DNA of 64,000 nucleotides. It comes from Herbaspirillum hiltneri N3 (lineage in GTDB: Bacteria > Pseudomonadota > Gammaproteobacteria > Burkholderiales > Burkholderiaceae_D). The notes beneath the pieces were generated by a model. The model worked only from the letters and a program-made list of their open reading frames with translations. It made no database searches and had not been told where the DNA came from. The DNA lies in contig NZ_CP011409.1 in the NCBI RefSeq assembly GCF_001267925.1, positions 4,836,001 to 4,900,000 of the forward strand, in the 5' to 3' direction. Made by a program: the position numbers and the translations under genes. How positions within the stretch are numbered: the first letter of the stretch is position 1; the number at the start of each line of letters is the position of its first letter. Below are positions 1 to 8,000 of this stretch, in pieces.

Positions 1-2
1 CG

Positions 3-245
3 GCCGAGCGCAAACAGAACTGGCTCAGCCTGGCGGGCGGCATGATGTCCTTGCTGGCTTACGGGATTGTGATCTGGGCCGTGACGCTGGCGCCCATGGG
101 AACGGTGTCCGCGTTGCGCGAAACCTCGGTGCTGTTTGCGGCCCTGATCGGCACGCTCTTCCTGGGAGAGAAACTGACGATGCGGCGCATCTTCGCCTGC
201 ATCGTCATCACCCTCGGCGCCGTCGTGCTGGGTTGGCACCGATAG
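3..245 (+). CDS. EamA/DMT-family transporter, C-terminal fragment (runs off the window start)
   Basis: The reading frame is open from the first complete codon of the window to a TAG at 243-245, so only the last 80 residues are visible. They contain two hydrophobic segments separated by a short polar turn. The stretch ending in FLGEKLTMRRIFACIVITLGAVVL is the usual final hairpin of the 10-TM drug/metabolite (EamA) exporters, where a conserved glycine-glutamate precedes the last helix. The protein probably exports a small metabolite across the inner membrane; its substrate cannot be told. It converges on kup with only 13 bp between the stop codons and no visible terminator. Confidence 0.75.
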   Translation, partial: AERKQNWLSLAGGMMSLLAYGIVIWAVTLAPMGTVSALRETSVLFAALIGTLFLGEKLTMRRIFACIVITLGAVVLGWHR

Positions 246-258
246 TCCAGGCAAGTTT

Positions 259-2160
259 CTAAATTTCCACCTTGGTGCCCAGCTCAACCACGCGGTTGGC
301 CGGGATGTGGAAGAAGTCCGACGGCTTGGCGCCGTTCTGGTACATCCACGCAAACAGCTGCTCGCGCCACAGCGACATGCCCAGCAACTTGCTCGGCACC
401 ACCGTATCGCGCGCCAGGAAGAAGGACGTGTCCATCAGGTCGAACTCCATGCCGAACTGCGCCGCCGTCAAATCCAGCACCTTGTGCATTTCCGGCGCTT
501 CCTTGAAGCCGAACGCAGCGCGCAGCAGATAGACGTTGCCGCCCAGATCCTTGAGCGTCAGGCGCTCTTCATCGGCGACGAACGGCACGTCCCAGATACT
601 GATCTTCAGGAAAAACACCCGCTCGTGCAGGATGCGGTTGTGCTTGAGGTTGTGCAGCAGCGCCACCGGCACGGTATTGATGTTGCCGGTCATGAAGACC
701 GCCGTGCCGCCAACGCGATGCGGCGGATGCGCCAGCAAGCCTTCGACGAAAGGTTCCAGCGGAATGCCGTCGTCCTTGATGCGGGTGCGCAGCAACATGC
801 GGCCCGAGTACCAGGTCATCAGCAGGAAGAACGCCGCGCCGCCGAGCAGCAGCGGGAACCAGCCGCCATCGGCGATCTTCAGCAGGTTGGCCGTGAAGAA
901 TGCCAGATCGACCGTAATGAAAGCACCGATCACCAGCGTCACCAGCACCGGATGCCATTTCCATTCGGCGCGCATGACCACCGCCGCCAACATCGTGGTG
1001 ATCACCATCGTGGTCGTCACGGCAACGCCGTAAGCCGCCGCCAGGTTGTCGGATTTCTTGAACGCCAGCACCACCGCCACCACCAGCACCAGCAGCATCC
1101 AGTTGATCAGCGGGATATAGATCTGGCCGCGCTCGTCTTCCGACGTATGCAGGATGCGCATGCGCGGCACGAAGCCCAGCAGGATGGCCTGGCTGGTCAG
1201 CGAGAACGCGCCCGAGATCACCGCCTGCGAGGCGATCACCGTGGCGAACGTCGCCAGCACCACCATCGGCACCAGCAGCATATCCGGCACCATCAGGTAA
1301 AACGGGTTCTTGATCGCTTCGGGATTCGACAACAGGTTGGCCCCCTGGCCAAAGTAATTGATCACCAGGCAAGGCATCACGGTATACAGCCACGCGAAGC
1401 GGATCGGCCGGATGCCGAAGTGGCCCATGTCGGCGTACAGCGCTTCGGCGCCGGTCAGCACCAGCACCACCGAGCCCAGCACGATGAAGGCCTGCAGCGA
1501 ATGCTCGATCATGAAATGCACGGCGTAATACGGATTGATCGCCACCAGGATGTCCGGCGCCTTGAGGATGTGATACAGGCCCAGCGCTCCCAGCGAAATG
1601 AACCACAGGAACATGATCGGCCCGAACAGCTTGCCCACCAGGTTGGTGCCGTGGCGCTGGATCAGGAACAGGCCGATCAGGATCACCAGCGTCAGCGGGA
1701 TCACGTAATGCGAAGTCCCCGGCGCCGCGATGTCCATGCCTTCCACCGCCGACAGCACCGAGATGGCCGGCGTGATCACCACGTCGCCATAGAACATGCA
1801 GGCCCCGAACACGCCCAGCATCATCAGCAACTTGGCGCGCGGCGAACCGCTCACGGCCGTGCGCAGCGACAGCGCCATCAGCGCCAGCACGCCGCCCTCG
1901 CCGTTGTTGTCGGCGCGCATGACGAACAGCACATACTTGAGCGAGACCACGATCGTGATCGACCAGAACAGCATGGAGATGATGCCCAGCACCGCATCGG
2001 GAGAAAACGCGATGCCGTGTTCCGGACTGAAGCATTCTTTCAGCGCATACAGCGGACTGGTGCCGATGTCGCCGAAGACAACCCCGAGGGCTGCCAGAGT
2101 GATGATGTGGAGTTTTTGCGACCGGAAGGAATAATTTGGTCTGACCTGAGTTGAACTCAT
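259..2160 (-). CDS. kup: Kup-family low-affinity potassium uptake protein
   Basis: This is a 633-residue KUP/HAK/KT potassium-proton symporter of the inner membrane. The family signature GDIGTSPLY lies at residues 30-38 in the first membrane helix. About 12 hydrophobic segments follow up to about residue 480, and then a soluble C-terminal domain of about 150 residues. The length fits E. coli Kup (622 aa). The frame stays open further upstream, but that extension is Arg-rich and unlike Kup. The ATG at 2160 begins [10 protein letters not shown], and a GGGAA sequence lies a few bases upstream. It stands alone, divergent from the ABC importer that begins at 2582. Confidence 0.95.
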   Translation of the reverse strand: MSSTQVRPNYSFRSQKLHIITLAALGVVFGDIGTSPLYALKECFSPEHGIAFSPDAVLGIISMLFWSITIVVSLKYVLFVMRADNNGEGGVLALMALSLRTAVSGSPRAKLLMMLGVFGACMFYGDVVITPAISVLSAVEGMDIAAPGTSHYVIPLTLVILIGLFLIQRHGTNLVGKLFGPIMFLWFISLGALGLYHILKAPDILVAINPYYAVHFMIEHSLQAFIVLGSVVLVLTGAEALYADMGHFGIRPIRFAWLYTVMPCLVINYFGQGANLLSNPEAIKNPFYLMVPDMLLVPMVVLATFATVIASQAVISGAFSLTSQAILLGFVPRMRILHTSEDERGQIYIPLINWMLLVLVVAVVLAFKKSDNLAAAYGVAVTTTMVITTMLAAVVMRAEWKWHPVLVTLVIGAFITVDLAFFTANLLKIADGGWFPLLLGGAAFFLLMTWYSGRMLLRTRIKDDGIPLEPFVEGLLAHPPHRVGGTAVFMTGNINTVPVALLHNLKHNRILHERVFFLKISIWDVPFVADEERLTLKDLGGNVYLLRAAFGFKEAPEMHKVLDLTAAQFGMEFDLMDTSFFLARDTVVPSKLLGMSLWREQLFAWMYQNGAKPSDFFHIPANRVVELGTKVEI

Positions 2161-2581
2161 TGTTTTCCCGTATTTGATTTGATGCTCATGTCTGCAGCGT
2201 CTTGCTCGTCGTTTTCGTGTTCGTTTCGACCTGCAGCTTTGAATGCGCGTTACGCCGGTGAAACCGGATAGCGCGTACTTTATCGCACTATCCCCTCGCC
2301 GGGATGCTGCGTTGCGCAAAGGCATCTACCCGACGGTGCGGCCTTGACAATGGCGCGCCCACGAGCATCGCGGCGCGCCGCGAATTTCGCCGAAAACCGC
2401 AAGTCACGGCTATGGCTTCCAAAATGCTTCGAAAACCGCATAAAGATATGCGATAAACGCGTTTTTCATTCTGCCTGCGGCTTTATATACTCCTCGCTCA
2501 TAAAGAACAGCGGTTGTCATTCAAGGTTGTTCTTAAGCCCTCGCCCACAAGAACGAGGTCCCCGCTTTTACCGGAGTATCC
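2161..2581. promoter_or_regulatory. Divergent intergenic region kup / ABC importer with several short palindromes
   Basis: No gene is seen in these 421 bp. Visible elements are: CGCATA-AAGA-TATGCG at 2437-2452; the palindrome AAACGCGTTT at 2455-2464; and three copies of AAGAAC in alternating orientation (AAGAACA 2503-2509, TGTTCTT 2528-2534, AAGAAC 2549-2554). The last two can pair either as 2503/2528 or as 2528/2549, which would give mutually exclusive hairpins in the leader of the 2582 gene. TATATACT near 2484 is a plausible -10 for that gene. All functional readings are inference. Confidence 0.4.
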
Positions 2582-3598
2582 ATGTTTGCCAAACGACTTC
2601 TCTCCGCCGCGCTGAGCCTCGGCCTGCTGAGCGTCGGCCTCGCCGCCACCGCACCCGCACGCGCTGAAGGCCAGCTGCGTATCGCCGAACAATTCGGCGT
2701 CGTCTATTTGTTGCTGAACGTCGCCCAGGACCAGAAACTGATCGAGAAGCACGGCAAGGCCCAGGGCGTCGACATCAAGGTCGACTGGGTCAAGCTGTCG
2801 GGAGGATCGGCCGTCAATGACGCACTGCTGTCGGGCGCAATCGACATCGCCGGCGCCGGCGTCGGCCCGCTGCTGACCATCTGGGACCGCACCCACGGGC
2901 GGCAGAACGTGCGCGGCGTGGCATCGCTGGGCAACCTGCCTTACTACCTCGTGAGCAACAATCCCAACGTCAAGACCATCGCCGACTTCACCGACAAGGA
3001 CCGCATCGCGCTGCCGGCCGTCGGCGTCTCGGTGCAATCGCGCGTACTGCAACTGGCCTCGGCCAGGCAGTGGAGCGACGCCCAATACAACAAGCTCGAC
3101 AAGATCAGCGTCGCCGTACCGCATCCGGATGCGGCCGCCGCCATCATCAACGGCGGCACCGAGATCAGCGCTCACTTCGGCAATCCGCCGTTCCAGGATC
3201 AGGAACTGGCGGGCAATCCCAAGGCGCATATCGTGTTGAACTCCTATCAGGTGCTGGGCGGCCCGTCGTCGGCCACGGTGCTGTACGCCACCGAAAAATT
3301 CCGCAAGGACAATCCCAAGACCTACAAGGCCTTCCTCGGCGCGCTCGATGAAGCCGCCAGATTCATCGCCGCCAATCCCGACAAGGCGGCCGACACCTAC
3401 ATCCGCGTCAGCAACGCCAGGATCGACCGCGACCTGCTGCTGAAGATCATCAAGAACCCCGAAGTGCAGTTCAAGATCGCACCGCAGAATACTTATCCGC
3501 TGGCCGAATTCATGTATCGCGTCGGCGCCATCAAGAACAAGCCGGCCTCGGTGAAGGATTACTTCTTCGACGACGCTCACGTCAACGGAGGCAGCTGA
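2582..3598 (+). CDS. ABC transporter substrate-binding protein (NitT/TauT, NMT1-like), paralogue 1
   Basis: This 338-residue periplasmic binding protein has a Sec signal peptide ending APARA|EG at about residue 28. The body is of the NMT1/SsuA type, which binds nitrate, taurine, sulfonate or pyrimidine-like ligands; it opens with GQLRIAEQFGVVYLLLNVAQ. The ligand is not predictable. It is clearly a duplicate of the next gene: many blocks are shared, such as DQKLIEK, GVDIKV, WDRT.GRQNV, NPKTYKAF and KDYFF. GGAG about 8 bases before the ATG supports the start. It is first in a run of SBP, SBP, ATPase, SnoaL-like protein and permease. Confidence 0.9.
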   Translation: MFAKRLLSAALSLGLLSVGLAATAPARAEGQLRIAEQFGVVYLLLNVAQDQKLIEKHGKAQGVDIKVDWVKLSGGSAVNDALLSGAIDIAGAGVGPLLTIWDRTHGRQNVRGVASLGNLPYYLVSNNPNVKTIADFTDKDRIALPAVGVSVQSRVLQLASARQWSDAQYNKLDKISVAVPHPDAAAAIINGGTEISAHFGNPPFQDQELAGNPKAHIVLNSYQVLGGPSSATVLYATEKFRKDNPKTYKAFLGALDEAARFIAANPDKAADTYIRVSNARIDRDLLLKIIKNPEVQFKIAPQNTYPLAEFMYRVGAIKNKPASVKDYFFDDAHVNGGS

Positions 3599-3599
3599 G

Positions 3600-4607
3600 A
3601 TGCGCGCCACGTTCCACACCCTGATTGCGGCCGCGATTGCAGCCCTCACCCTCGGCATTAGCGCCGGCGCCCATGCCGAAGGCCAGATCCGCATCGCCCA
3701 GCAATTCGGCGTCGGCTACCTGATCCTCGACGTCGTACAAGACCAGAAACTCATTGAAAAATACGGCAAGCAGCAAGGCGTCGACATCAAGGTGGAATGG
3801 AACAGCATCTCCGGCGCCACCGCCATGAACGAAGCGCTGCTGGCCGGCGCGCTCGACGTGGTCTCGGCCGGCGTGCCGCCGATGCTGACGCTGTGGGACC
3901 GCACGCGCGGCCGCCAGAACGTCAAGGCGATCGCCTCGCTCGGCTCCATGCCCAACTATCTGCTGACCAATAATCCCAAGGTCAGGACGCTGCAAGACCT
4001 CAGCGACAAGGATCGCATCGCGGTGCCGGCCGCCGGTGTCGGCTACCAGTCGCGCACCCTGCAGATCGAAACCGCGCGCGTGTTCGGCAAGGCCGATTAC
4101 AAGCGCTTCGACAATATCTCGGTAAGCCTGTCGCATCCCGATGCCACCGTGGCGCTGATCTCCGGCGGCTCGGAGATCGATACGCATTTTTCCAGCCCGC
4201 CGTTCCAGTACCAGGCGCTGGAGAACAAGAACGTCCACAAGATCCTCAGCTCCTACGACATCCTCGGCGGACCGGCGACCTTCAACGTGCTTTACACCAC
4301 GCAGAAATTCCACGACGACAATCCGAAGACCTACAAAGCCTTCTACAACGCCCTGGTCGAAGCGGCGCAATTCATCCGCGCCAACAAGGCCAAGGCCGCC
4401 GACACCTTCATCCGCGTGCAGAAGTCCAAACTGGCGCCCGGGTTCGTGCGCAAGATTATCGAAGATCCGGAAATCGACTTCACCGTCTCGCCGCAACGCA
4501 GCTATGTCTACGCCGACAAGCTCTACGACATCGGCGTGCTGAAAAACCGCGCCGCATCATGGAAGGATTACTTTTTTGAAGAAGCCTATGCCCAGCCAGG
4601 CAGCTGA
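3600..4607 (+). CDS. ABC transporter substrate-binding protein (NitT/TauT, NMT1-like), paralogue 2
   Basis: A 335-residue secreted binding protein whose signal peptide ends GAHA|EG near residue 26. It aligns over its whole length with the preceding protein, so the pair is a tandem duplication. The ligand-facing regions differ (for example TEISAHFGNPP in copy 1, SEIDTHFSSPP in copy 2). The two may therefore bind different but related ligands and share the ATPase and permease encoded downstream. The ATG follows the upstream TGA by one base, and GGAG inside the end of the first gene serves as its ribosome site. Translational coupling is likely. Confidence 0.9.
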   Translation: MRATFHTLIAAAIAALTLGISAGAHAEGQIRIAQQFGVGYLILDVVQDQKLIEKYGKQQGVDIKVEWNSISGATAMNEALLAGALDVVSAGVPPMLTLWDRTRGRQNVKAIASLGSMPNYLLTNNPKVRTLQDLSDKDRIAVPAAGVGYQSRTLQIETARVFGKADYKRFDNISVSLSHPDATVALISGGSEIDTHFSSPPFQYQALENKNVHKILSSYDILGGPATFNVLYTTQKFHDDNPKTYKAFYNALVEAAQFIRANKAKAADTFIRVQKSKLAPGFVRKIIEDPEIDFTVSPQRSYVYADKLYDIGVLKNRAASWKDYFFEEAYAQPGS

Positions 4608-5466
4608 TCCGCAGAATCGGCACAACCCGCACGCGCCGATCCTGCGCGCCGTCGGCGAACACGCAGCGCTACTGCAGGTCGACCGCGTCGGCCTGCAATA
4701 CCGCAGCCCCACCGCCGTGGTGCAAGCCACGCACGACGTCAGTTTCGACGTCTATCCGGCCGATCGTTTCGTACTGCTGGGACCGTCCGGCTGCGGCAAA
4801 TCGAGCCTGCTGAAAGCCGTCGCCGGCTTCCTCAAGCCGGCTGCCGGCGAGATCCGTCTTGACGGCGCCGCCATCCATCAGCCAGGTCCGGATCGCATCG
4901 TGGTGTTCCAGGAATTCGACCAGCTGCCGCCGTGGAAAACCGTGAAGCAGAACGTCATGTTCCCGCTGCTGGCCTCCCGCACGCTGGGCAAGCGCGAAGC
5001 GGCCGAACGCGCGCTGCACTACCTCGACAAGGTCGGCCTCGGCAAGTTCGCCGACGCCTATCCGCACACGCTGTCGGGCGGCATGAAGGCGCGCGTTGCG
5101 ATCGCCCGCGCGCTGGCCATGCAGCCGAAGATCCTGCTGATGGACGAACCCTTCGCCGCGCTCGACGCGCTGACGCGCCGCAAGATGCAGGAAGAACTGC
5201 TGATCCTGTGGGAAGAAGTACGCTTCACGCTGCTGTTCGTCACCCACTCGATCGAAGAAGCGCTGGTGGTCGGCAACCGCATCCTGCTGCTGTCGCCGCA
5301 TCCTGGCCGCGTGCGCGCTGAAATCAACAGCCACCAGTACGACCTGCAAAGCCTGGGCGGCGTCGGTTTCCAGGAAACCGCGCGGCGCATCCATCGCCTG
5401 CTGTTCAATGAAGGCCATGGAGAACCGGCGCAGGTCAATTTCAAGGACGTGCGGTTTTCGTATTGA
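4576..5466 (+). CDS. ABC transporter ATP-binding protein (NitT/TauT/SsuB type)
   Basis: This is the ATPase subunit of the importer. Walker A GPSGCGKSS is at residues 69-77, the Q-loop at FQEFDQLPPW, the signature LSGGM at 166-170, Walker B ILLMDEP at 186-192 and the switch histidine in FVTHS near 224. The signature carries M-K rather than the usual Q-R after LSGG, as is common in the SsuB/TauB group. The start is uncertain. A TTG at 4576 sits 8 bases after AAGGA, while an ATG at 4588 would give 292 residues. Both overlap the end of the second binding protein (stop at 4607), so coupling is expected in either case. Confidence 0.9.
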   Translation: MKKPMPSQAADPQNRHNPHAPILRAVGEHAALLQVDRVGLQYRSPTAVVQATHDVSFDVYPADRFVLLGPSGCGKSSLLKAVAGFLKPAAGEIRLDGAAIHQPGPDRIVVFQEFDQLPPWKTVKQNVMFPLLASRTLGKREAAERALHYLDKVGLGKFADAYPHTLSGGMKARVAIARALAMQPKILLMDEPFAALDALTRRKMQEELLILWEEVRFTLLFVTHSIEEALVVGNRILLLSPHPGRVRAEINSHQYDLQSLGGVGFQETARRIHRLLFNEGHGEPAQVNFKDVRFSY

Positions 5467-5584
5467 GCAGGCAGCGGTTTTTCCATCGCGCTATGCGGGT
5501 TTGCATATACCGCTTATCATTGACGGCGCTGTACACGACGCCGCCGTTCGCGCATCATGGGCGACTTCAATCAGGAGTCCGCCC

Positions 5585-5980
5585 ATGACCGCAACCCCAA
5601 CATCGTCCCCGCCAAGCGTCAACGCCGAACAAGCCGAGGTGCTGGTCCCCATCGAACAATACTTCCTCGGCCATGCGCGCGATGACGCCAGCCACATGCG
5701 GCAAGCCTTCCTGCCGACCGCGCACATCGAATCGATGCGCGAAGGCGTGTTCACTTCCTGGCCGCTCGACGTCTACTGCGAGCGCTTCAAAGGCACGCCG
5801 GCCGCCGATGAGGCGAATCGCCGCCGCACGGTGGAGTGGATCGACGTCGGCGGCCTCTCGGCCAGCGCCAAGATCACGCTGGTGCACGGCCCGGTTACTT
5901 TCACCGATTACTTCGTGCTGCTGAAAACCGCGGACGGCTGGAAGATCGCCAACAAGGCCTTCCACGGCCGCCCGAGCTGA
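5585..5980 (+). CDS. SnoaL-like / NTF2-fold small protein (putative lumazine-binding family)
   Basis: A 131-residue soluble protein of the NTF2-like fold. Residues 15-60 (EVLVPIEQYFLGHARDDAS...FLPTAHIES) match the opening helix-and-strand pattern of the family. The C-terminal TFTDYFVLLKTADGWKIANKAF is the typical final hairpin of the nuclear transport factor 2/putative lumazine-binding group. No catalytic residues can be assigned. AGGAG precedes the ATG. The gene lies between the ABC ATPase and permease on the same strand, which hints that it acts on, or senses, the imported compound; that is inference. Confidence 0.75.
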   Translation: MTATPTSSPPSVNAEQAEVLVPIEQYFLGHARDDASHMRQAFLPTAHIESMREGVFTSWPLDVYCERFKGTPAADEANRRRTVEWIDVGGLSASAKITLVHGPVTFTDYFVLLKTADGWKIANKAFHGRPS

Positions 5981-5995
5981 TCCGGGTTGTACTTT

Positions 5996-6017
5996 CCGCC
6001 GGCCCCGGCGCCGGCGG
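5996..6017 (+). terminator. GC-rich hairpin after the SnoaL-like gene
   Basis: CCGCCGG at 5996-6002 pairs with CCGGCGG at 6011-6017 across an 8-base loop. There is no T-run after it, so it may be a processing or pausing stem rather than a rho-independent terminator. It lies 15 bases past the SnoaL stop and ahead of the permease leader. Confidence 0.35.
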
Positions 6018-6083
6018 GAATTGATCCTTTCCCCGTCCGTTCTCGCTCCCGCAGCCATATACGCAATTCGCATTTGTTTGTGC

Positions 6084-6098
6084 GAAACGATTCGTTTC
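6084..6098. promoter_or_regulatory. Perfect 15-bp palindrome upstream of the ABC permease
   Basis: GAAACGATTCGTTTC consists of 7-bp perfect arms around a single T. It lies 66 bp before the permease ATG, in the 184-bp gap that separates the permease from the rest of the operon. Short palindromes of this AAACG/CGTTT kind are typical of LacI- or GntR-type operators. No regulator gene adjoins it, so the assignment is open. Confidence 0.4.
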
Positions 6099-6164
6099 CG
6101 GCATATCTCGCTTCCGTTATGTTGGAGGATTTTCAAGATCCGCCAATCAACAGGTCGAGCCGCC

Positions 6165-7031
6165 ATGCATCTATCCCCTCCCATCCGCGACGAATACGAA
6201 ATCGCCCTGACGCCGCTGGACGACGTCCCGTTGGAACGCACGCTGTCGCTGCCGCAGCGCATCTGGCAGCAAAGCTGGGTGCGCAAGACGGTGATCCTGC
6301 TGGTGCTGGCGCTAATCTGGGAAATCGTCGCTCGCGTCCAGGATAACGATCTACTCTTGCCGGGCTTCGTGCAGACCGCGCACGCCTTCGTTGACGGCGT
6401 CGCCACGGGCGAGCTGATCGGCAAGGTATGGATTTCGCTGAAGGTGTTGGTCAAGGGTTACCTGATCGGCATTGCGCTGGCGTTCGGACTGACCACGCTC
6501 GCGGTGTCGACGCAGCTGGGCCGCGATCTGCTGAGCACGCTGACGTCGATGTTCAATCCGCTGCCGGCGATTGCCATGCTGCCGCTGGCGCTGCTGTGGT
6601 TCGGACTCGGTGAGAACAGCCTGATTTTTGTGCTGGTGCATTCGGTGCTGTGGGCTTTGGCTTTGAATACCTATGCGGGATTTTTGGGCGTGTCGGATAC
6701 CTTGCGGATGGCGGGGCGTAATTATGGTTTGCGCGGCTTGCGGTTCGTGCTGTTCATGCTGGTGCCGGCGGCTTTGCCCTCGATTCTTGCGGGCTTGCGG
6801 ATTGGCTGGGCGTTTGCCTGGCGCACCTTGATTGCTGCGGAGCTGGTGTTTGGGGCTTCCAGCGGCAAGGGCGGGCTGGGCTGGTATATCTTTCAGAATC
6901 GCAATGAGCTGTATACCGATAAGGTGTTTGCGGGGTTGGCGATGGTGATTCTGATTGGGTTGGTGGTGGAGAATTTCGGGTTCAATACGATTGAGAGATT
7001 GACTGTCAAGCGGTGGGGAATGCAGCGGTGA
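6165..7031 (+). CDS. ABC transporter permease (NitT/TauT/SsuC type)
   Basis: A 288-residue inner-membrane permease with about six hydrophobic helices. It has the binding-protein-dependent transport (EAA) loop around GRNYGLRGLRFVLFMLVPAALPSILAGLRIGWAFAWRTLI. A cytoplasmic N-terminal tail of about 40 residues precedes the first helix. The frame is open further upstream, but the ATG at 6165 (MHLSPPIRDE) gives the usual length. It completes the importer made by the two binding proteins and the ATPase. A hairpin and a palindrome in its leader suggest it may also be transcribed separately. Late codons (from about 6640) are visibly less GC-rich than those in the rest of the operon. Confidence 0.9.
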   Translation: MHLSPPIRDEYEIALTPLDDVPLERTLSLPQRIWQQSWVRKTVILLVLALIWEIVARVQDNDLLLPGFVQTAHAFVDGVATGELIGKVWISLKVLVKGYLIGIALAFGLTTLAVSTQLGRDLLSTLTSMFNPLPAIAMLPLALLWFGLGENSLIFVLVHSVLWALALNTYAGFLGVSDTLRMAGRNYGLRGLRFVLFMLVPAALPSILAGLRIGWAFAWRTLIAAELVFGASSGKGGLGWYIFQNRNELYTDKVFAGLAMVILIGLVVENFGFNTIERLTVKRWGMQR

Positions 7032-7202
7032 GCGGTGTTTTGTTCGGGCGTGCCATTTTTAAGTAATTTCGTCTTTTCTCTCTTCGTTCAATCCTTCGCT
7101 AGGGACAAACCCCGGCAAAGTCGTCTGAAAGACTTCGTCGGCCGCAATGTCATTCGCGCTGCGACACTTCCTGGAGAAGATCGCCATCGTCCCGATAGGC
7201 GC

Positions 7203-7895
7203 TCAGGTCTCGGCCCAGAGCCGCAGCAGGTTGTGATAGTGCCCGGTCAGCACCACGGTCTCGTCGCTGTCGCCATGACGCCGGCGCAGCGCATGAATGG
7301 CCTGGTCGAGCTCGTACAGCATGCCGCGCCGCTGGTCGTCGCGAATCATGCTCTGGGTCCAGAAGAAGGCGCTGATGCGGCAACCGCGCGTGACGGCGGT
7401 GACTTCGTGGCGGCTGGTGGACGGGTACAGGATCAGGTCGCCGGCCGGCAGCTTGACCTCGTGCGCACCGTAGGTGTCATGCACCACCAGCTCGCCGCCG
7501 TCGTAGTCCCCGGGCTCGCTCAGGAACAACGTGGACGACACGTCGGTGCGCAACTGATAGCCGGCGCCGGGTGTGGCGCCCGCCACGTTGCGTACGGCGC
7601 CGTCGATATGCACGCCGTATTGCTCGCCGCCCTCATAGCGATTGAACAGCGGCGGCATGGTGCGCGCCGGCAAGGCGGCGGCGAAGAAGGTCGGATGGAT
7701 TGCCAGCGCAGCCAGCACGGTGTGCGCCAGCTCCGTGCCGGCCGCGGAATGTTCCGACAGCTGCCGGTTGCGTTTCATGCGCGCGCCTTGAGAACCGACC
7801 GTGGCGCGACCGTCGGTCCAGTCGGCGGCGTCGAGTTGCTTGCGGATCAGGGCGACCTGTTCCGGGTTGAGGATTTGCGGGATATGCAGCAACAC
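7203..7895 (-). CDS. piuC: PKHD-type Fe(II)/2-oxoglutarate-dependent hydroxylase (PiuC/YbiX family)
   Basis: A 230-residue cytosolic dioxygenase. The iron triad is visible as H96-x-D98 in [11 protein letters not shown] and H163 in YPSTSRHEV, with R173 as the 2-oxoglutarate-binding arginine. The start is a GTG at 7895 with a strong AAGGAG about 6 bases upstream. This gives [13 protein letters not shown] and the family's usual length of about 226 residues; the longer upstream frame has no matching sequence. It follows the siderophore receptor gene on the same strand, the classic fiu-piuC pairing found in iron-starvation loci. Its substrate is unknown. Confidence 0.92.
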   Translation of the reverse strand: MLLHIPQILNPEQVALIRKQLDAADWTDGRATVGSQGARMKRNRQLSEHSAAGTELAHTVLAALAIHPTFFAAALPARTMPPLFNRYEGGEQYGVHIDGAVRNVAGATPGAGYQLRTDVSSTLFLSEPGDYDGGELVVHDTYGAHEVKLPAGDLILYPSTSRHEVTAVTRGCRISAFFWTQSMIRDDQRRGMLYELDQAIHALRRRHGDSDETVVLTGHYHNLLRLWAET

Positions 7896-7946
7896 GATGT
7901 ACTCCTTTTTATCGTGGTTGAAGAAGAGAGGCGTTTGAATGACAAA

Positions 7947-7966
7947 CCCCGCCGTTGACGGCGGGG
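7947..7966 (-). terminator. Intercistronic hairpin between the receptor gene and piuC
   Basis: An 8-bp perfect stem, CCCCGCCG / CGGCGGGG, closes a TTGA loop. The flanks are AAA on one side and CTTTT on the other. It lies after the receptor stop (8001) and before the piuC start (7895). On the minus strand it is followed by TTTGT, so it may end part of the receptor transcripts and lower piuC expression. Confidence 0.5.
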
Positions 7967-8000
7967 CTTTTGACGCGGAAAAGATCAATAGATCAAGCAA

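Noticed and set aside
307..2154. A 615-codon plus-strand frame opposite kup
   Set aside because: Antisense shadow rich in Arg, His and Gln; kup on the other strand is a full-length known family.
5996..6017. True rho-independent terminator after the SnoaL-like gene
   Set aside because: The stem is good but there is no T-run, so termination is not claimed firmly.
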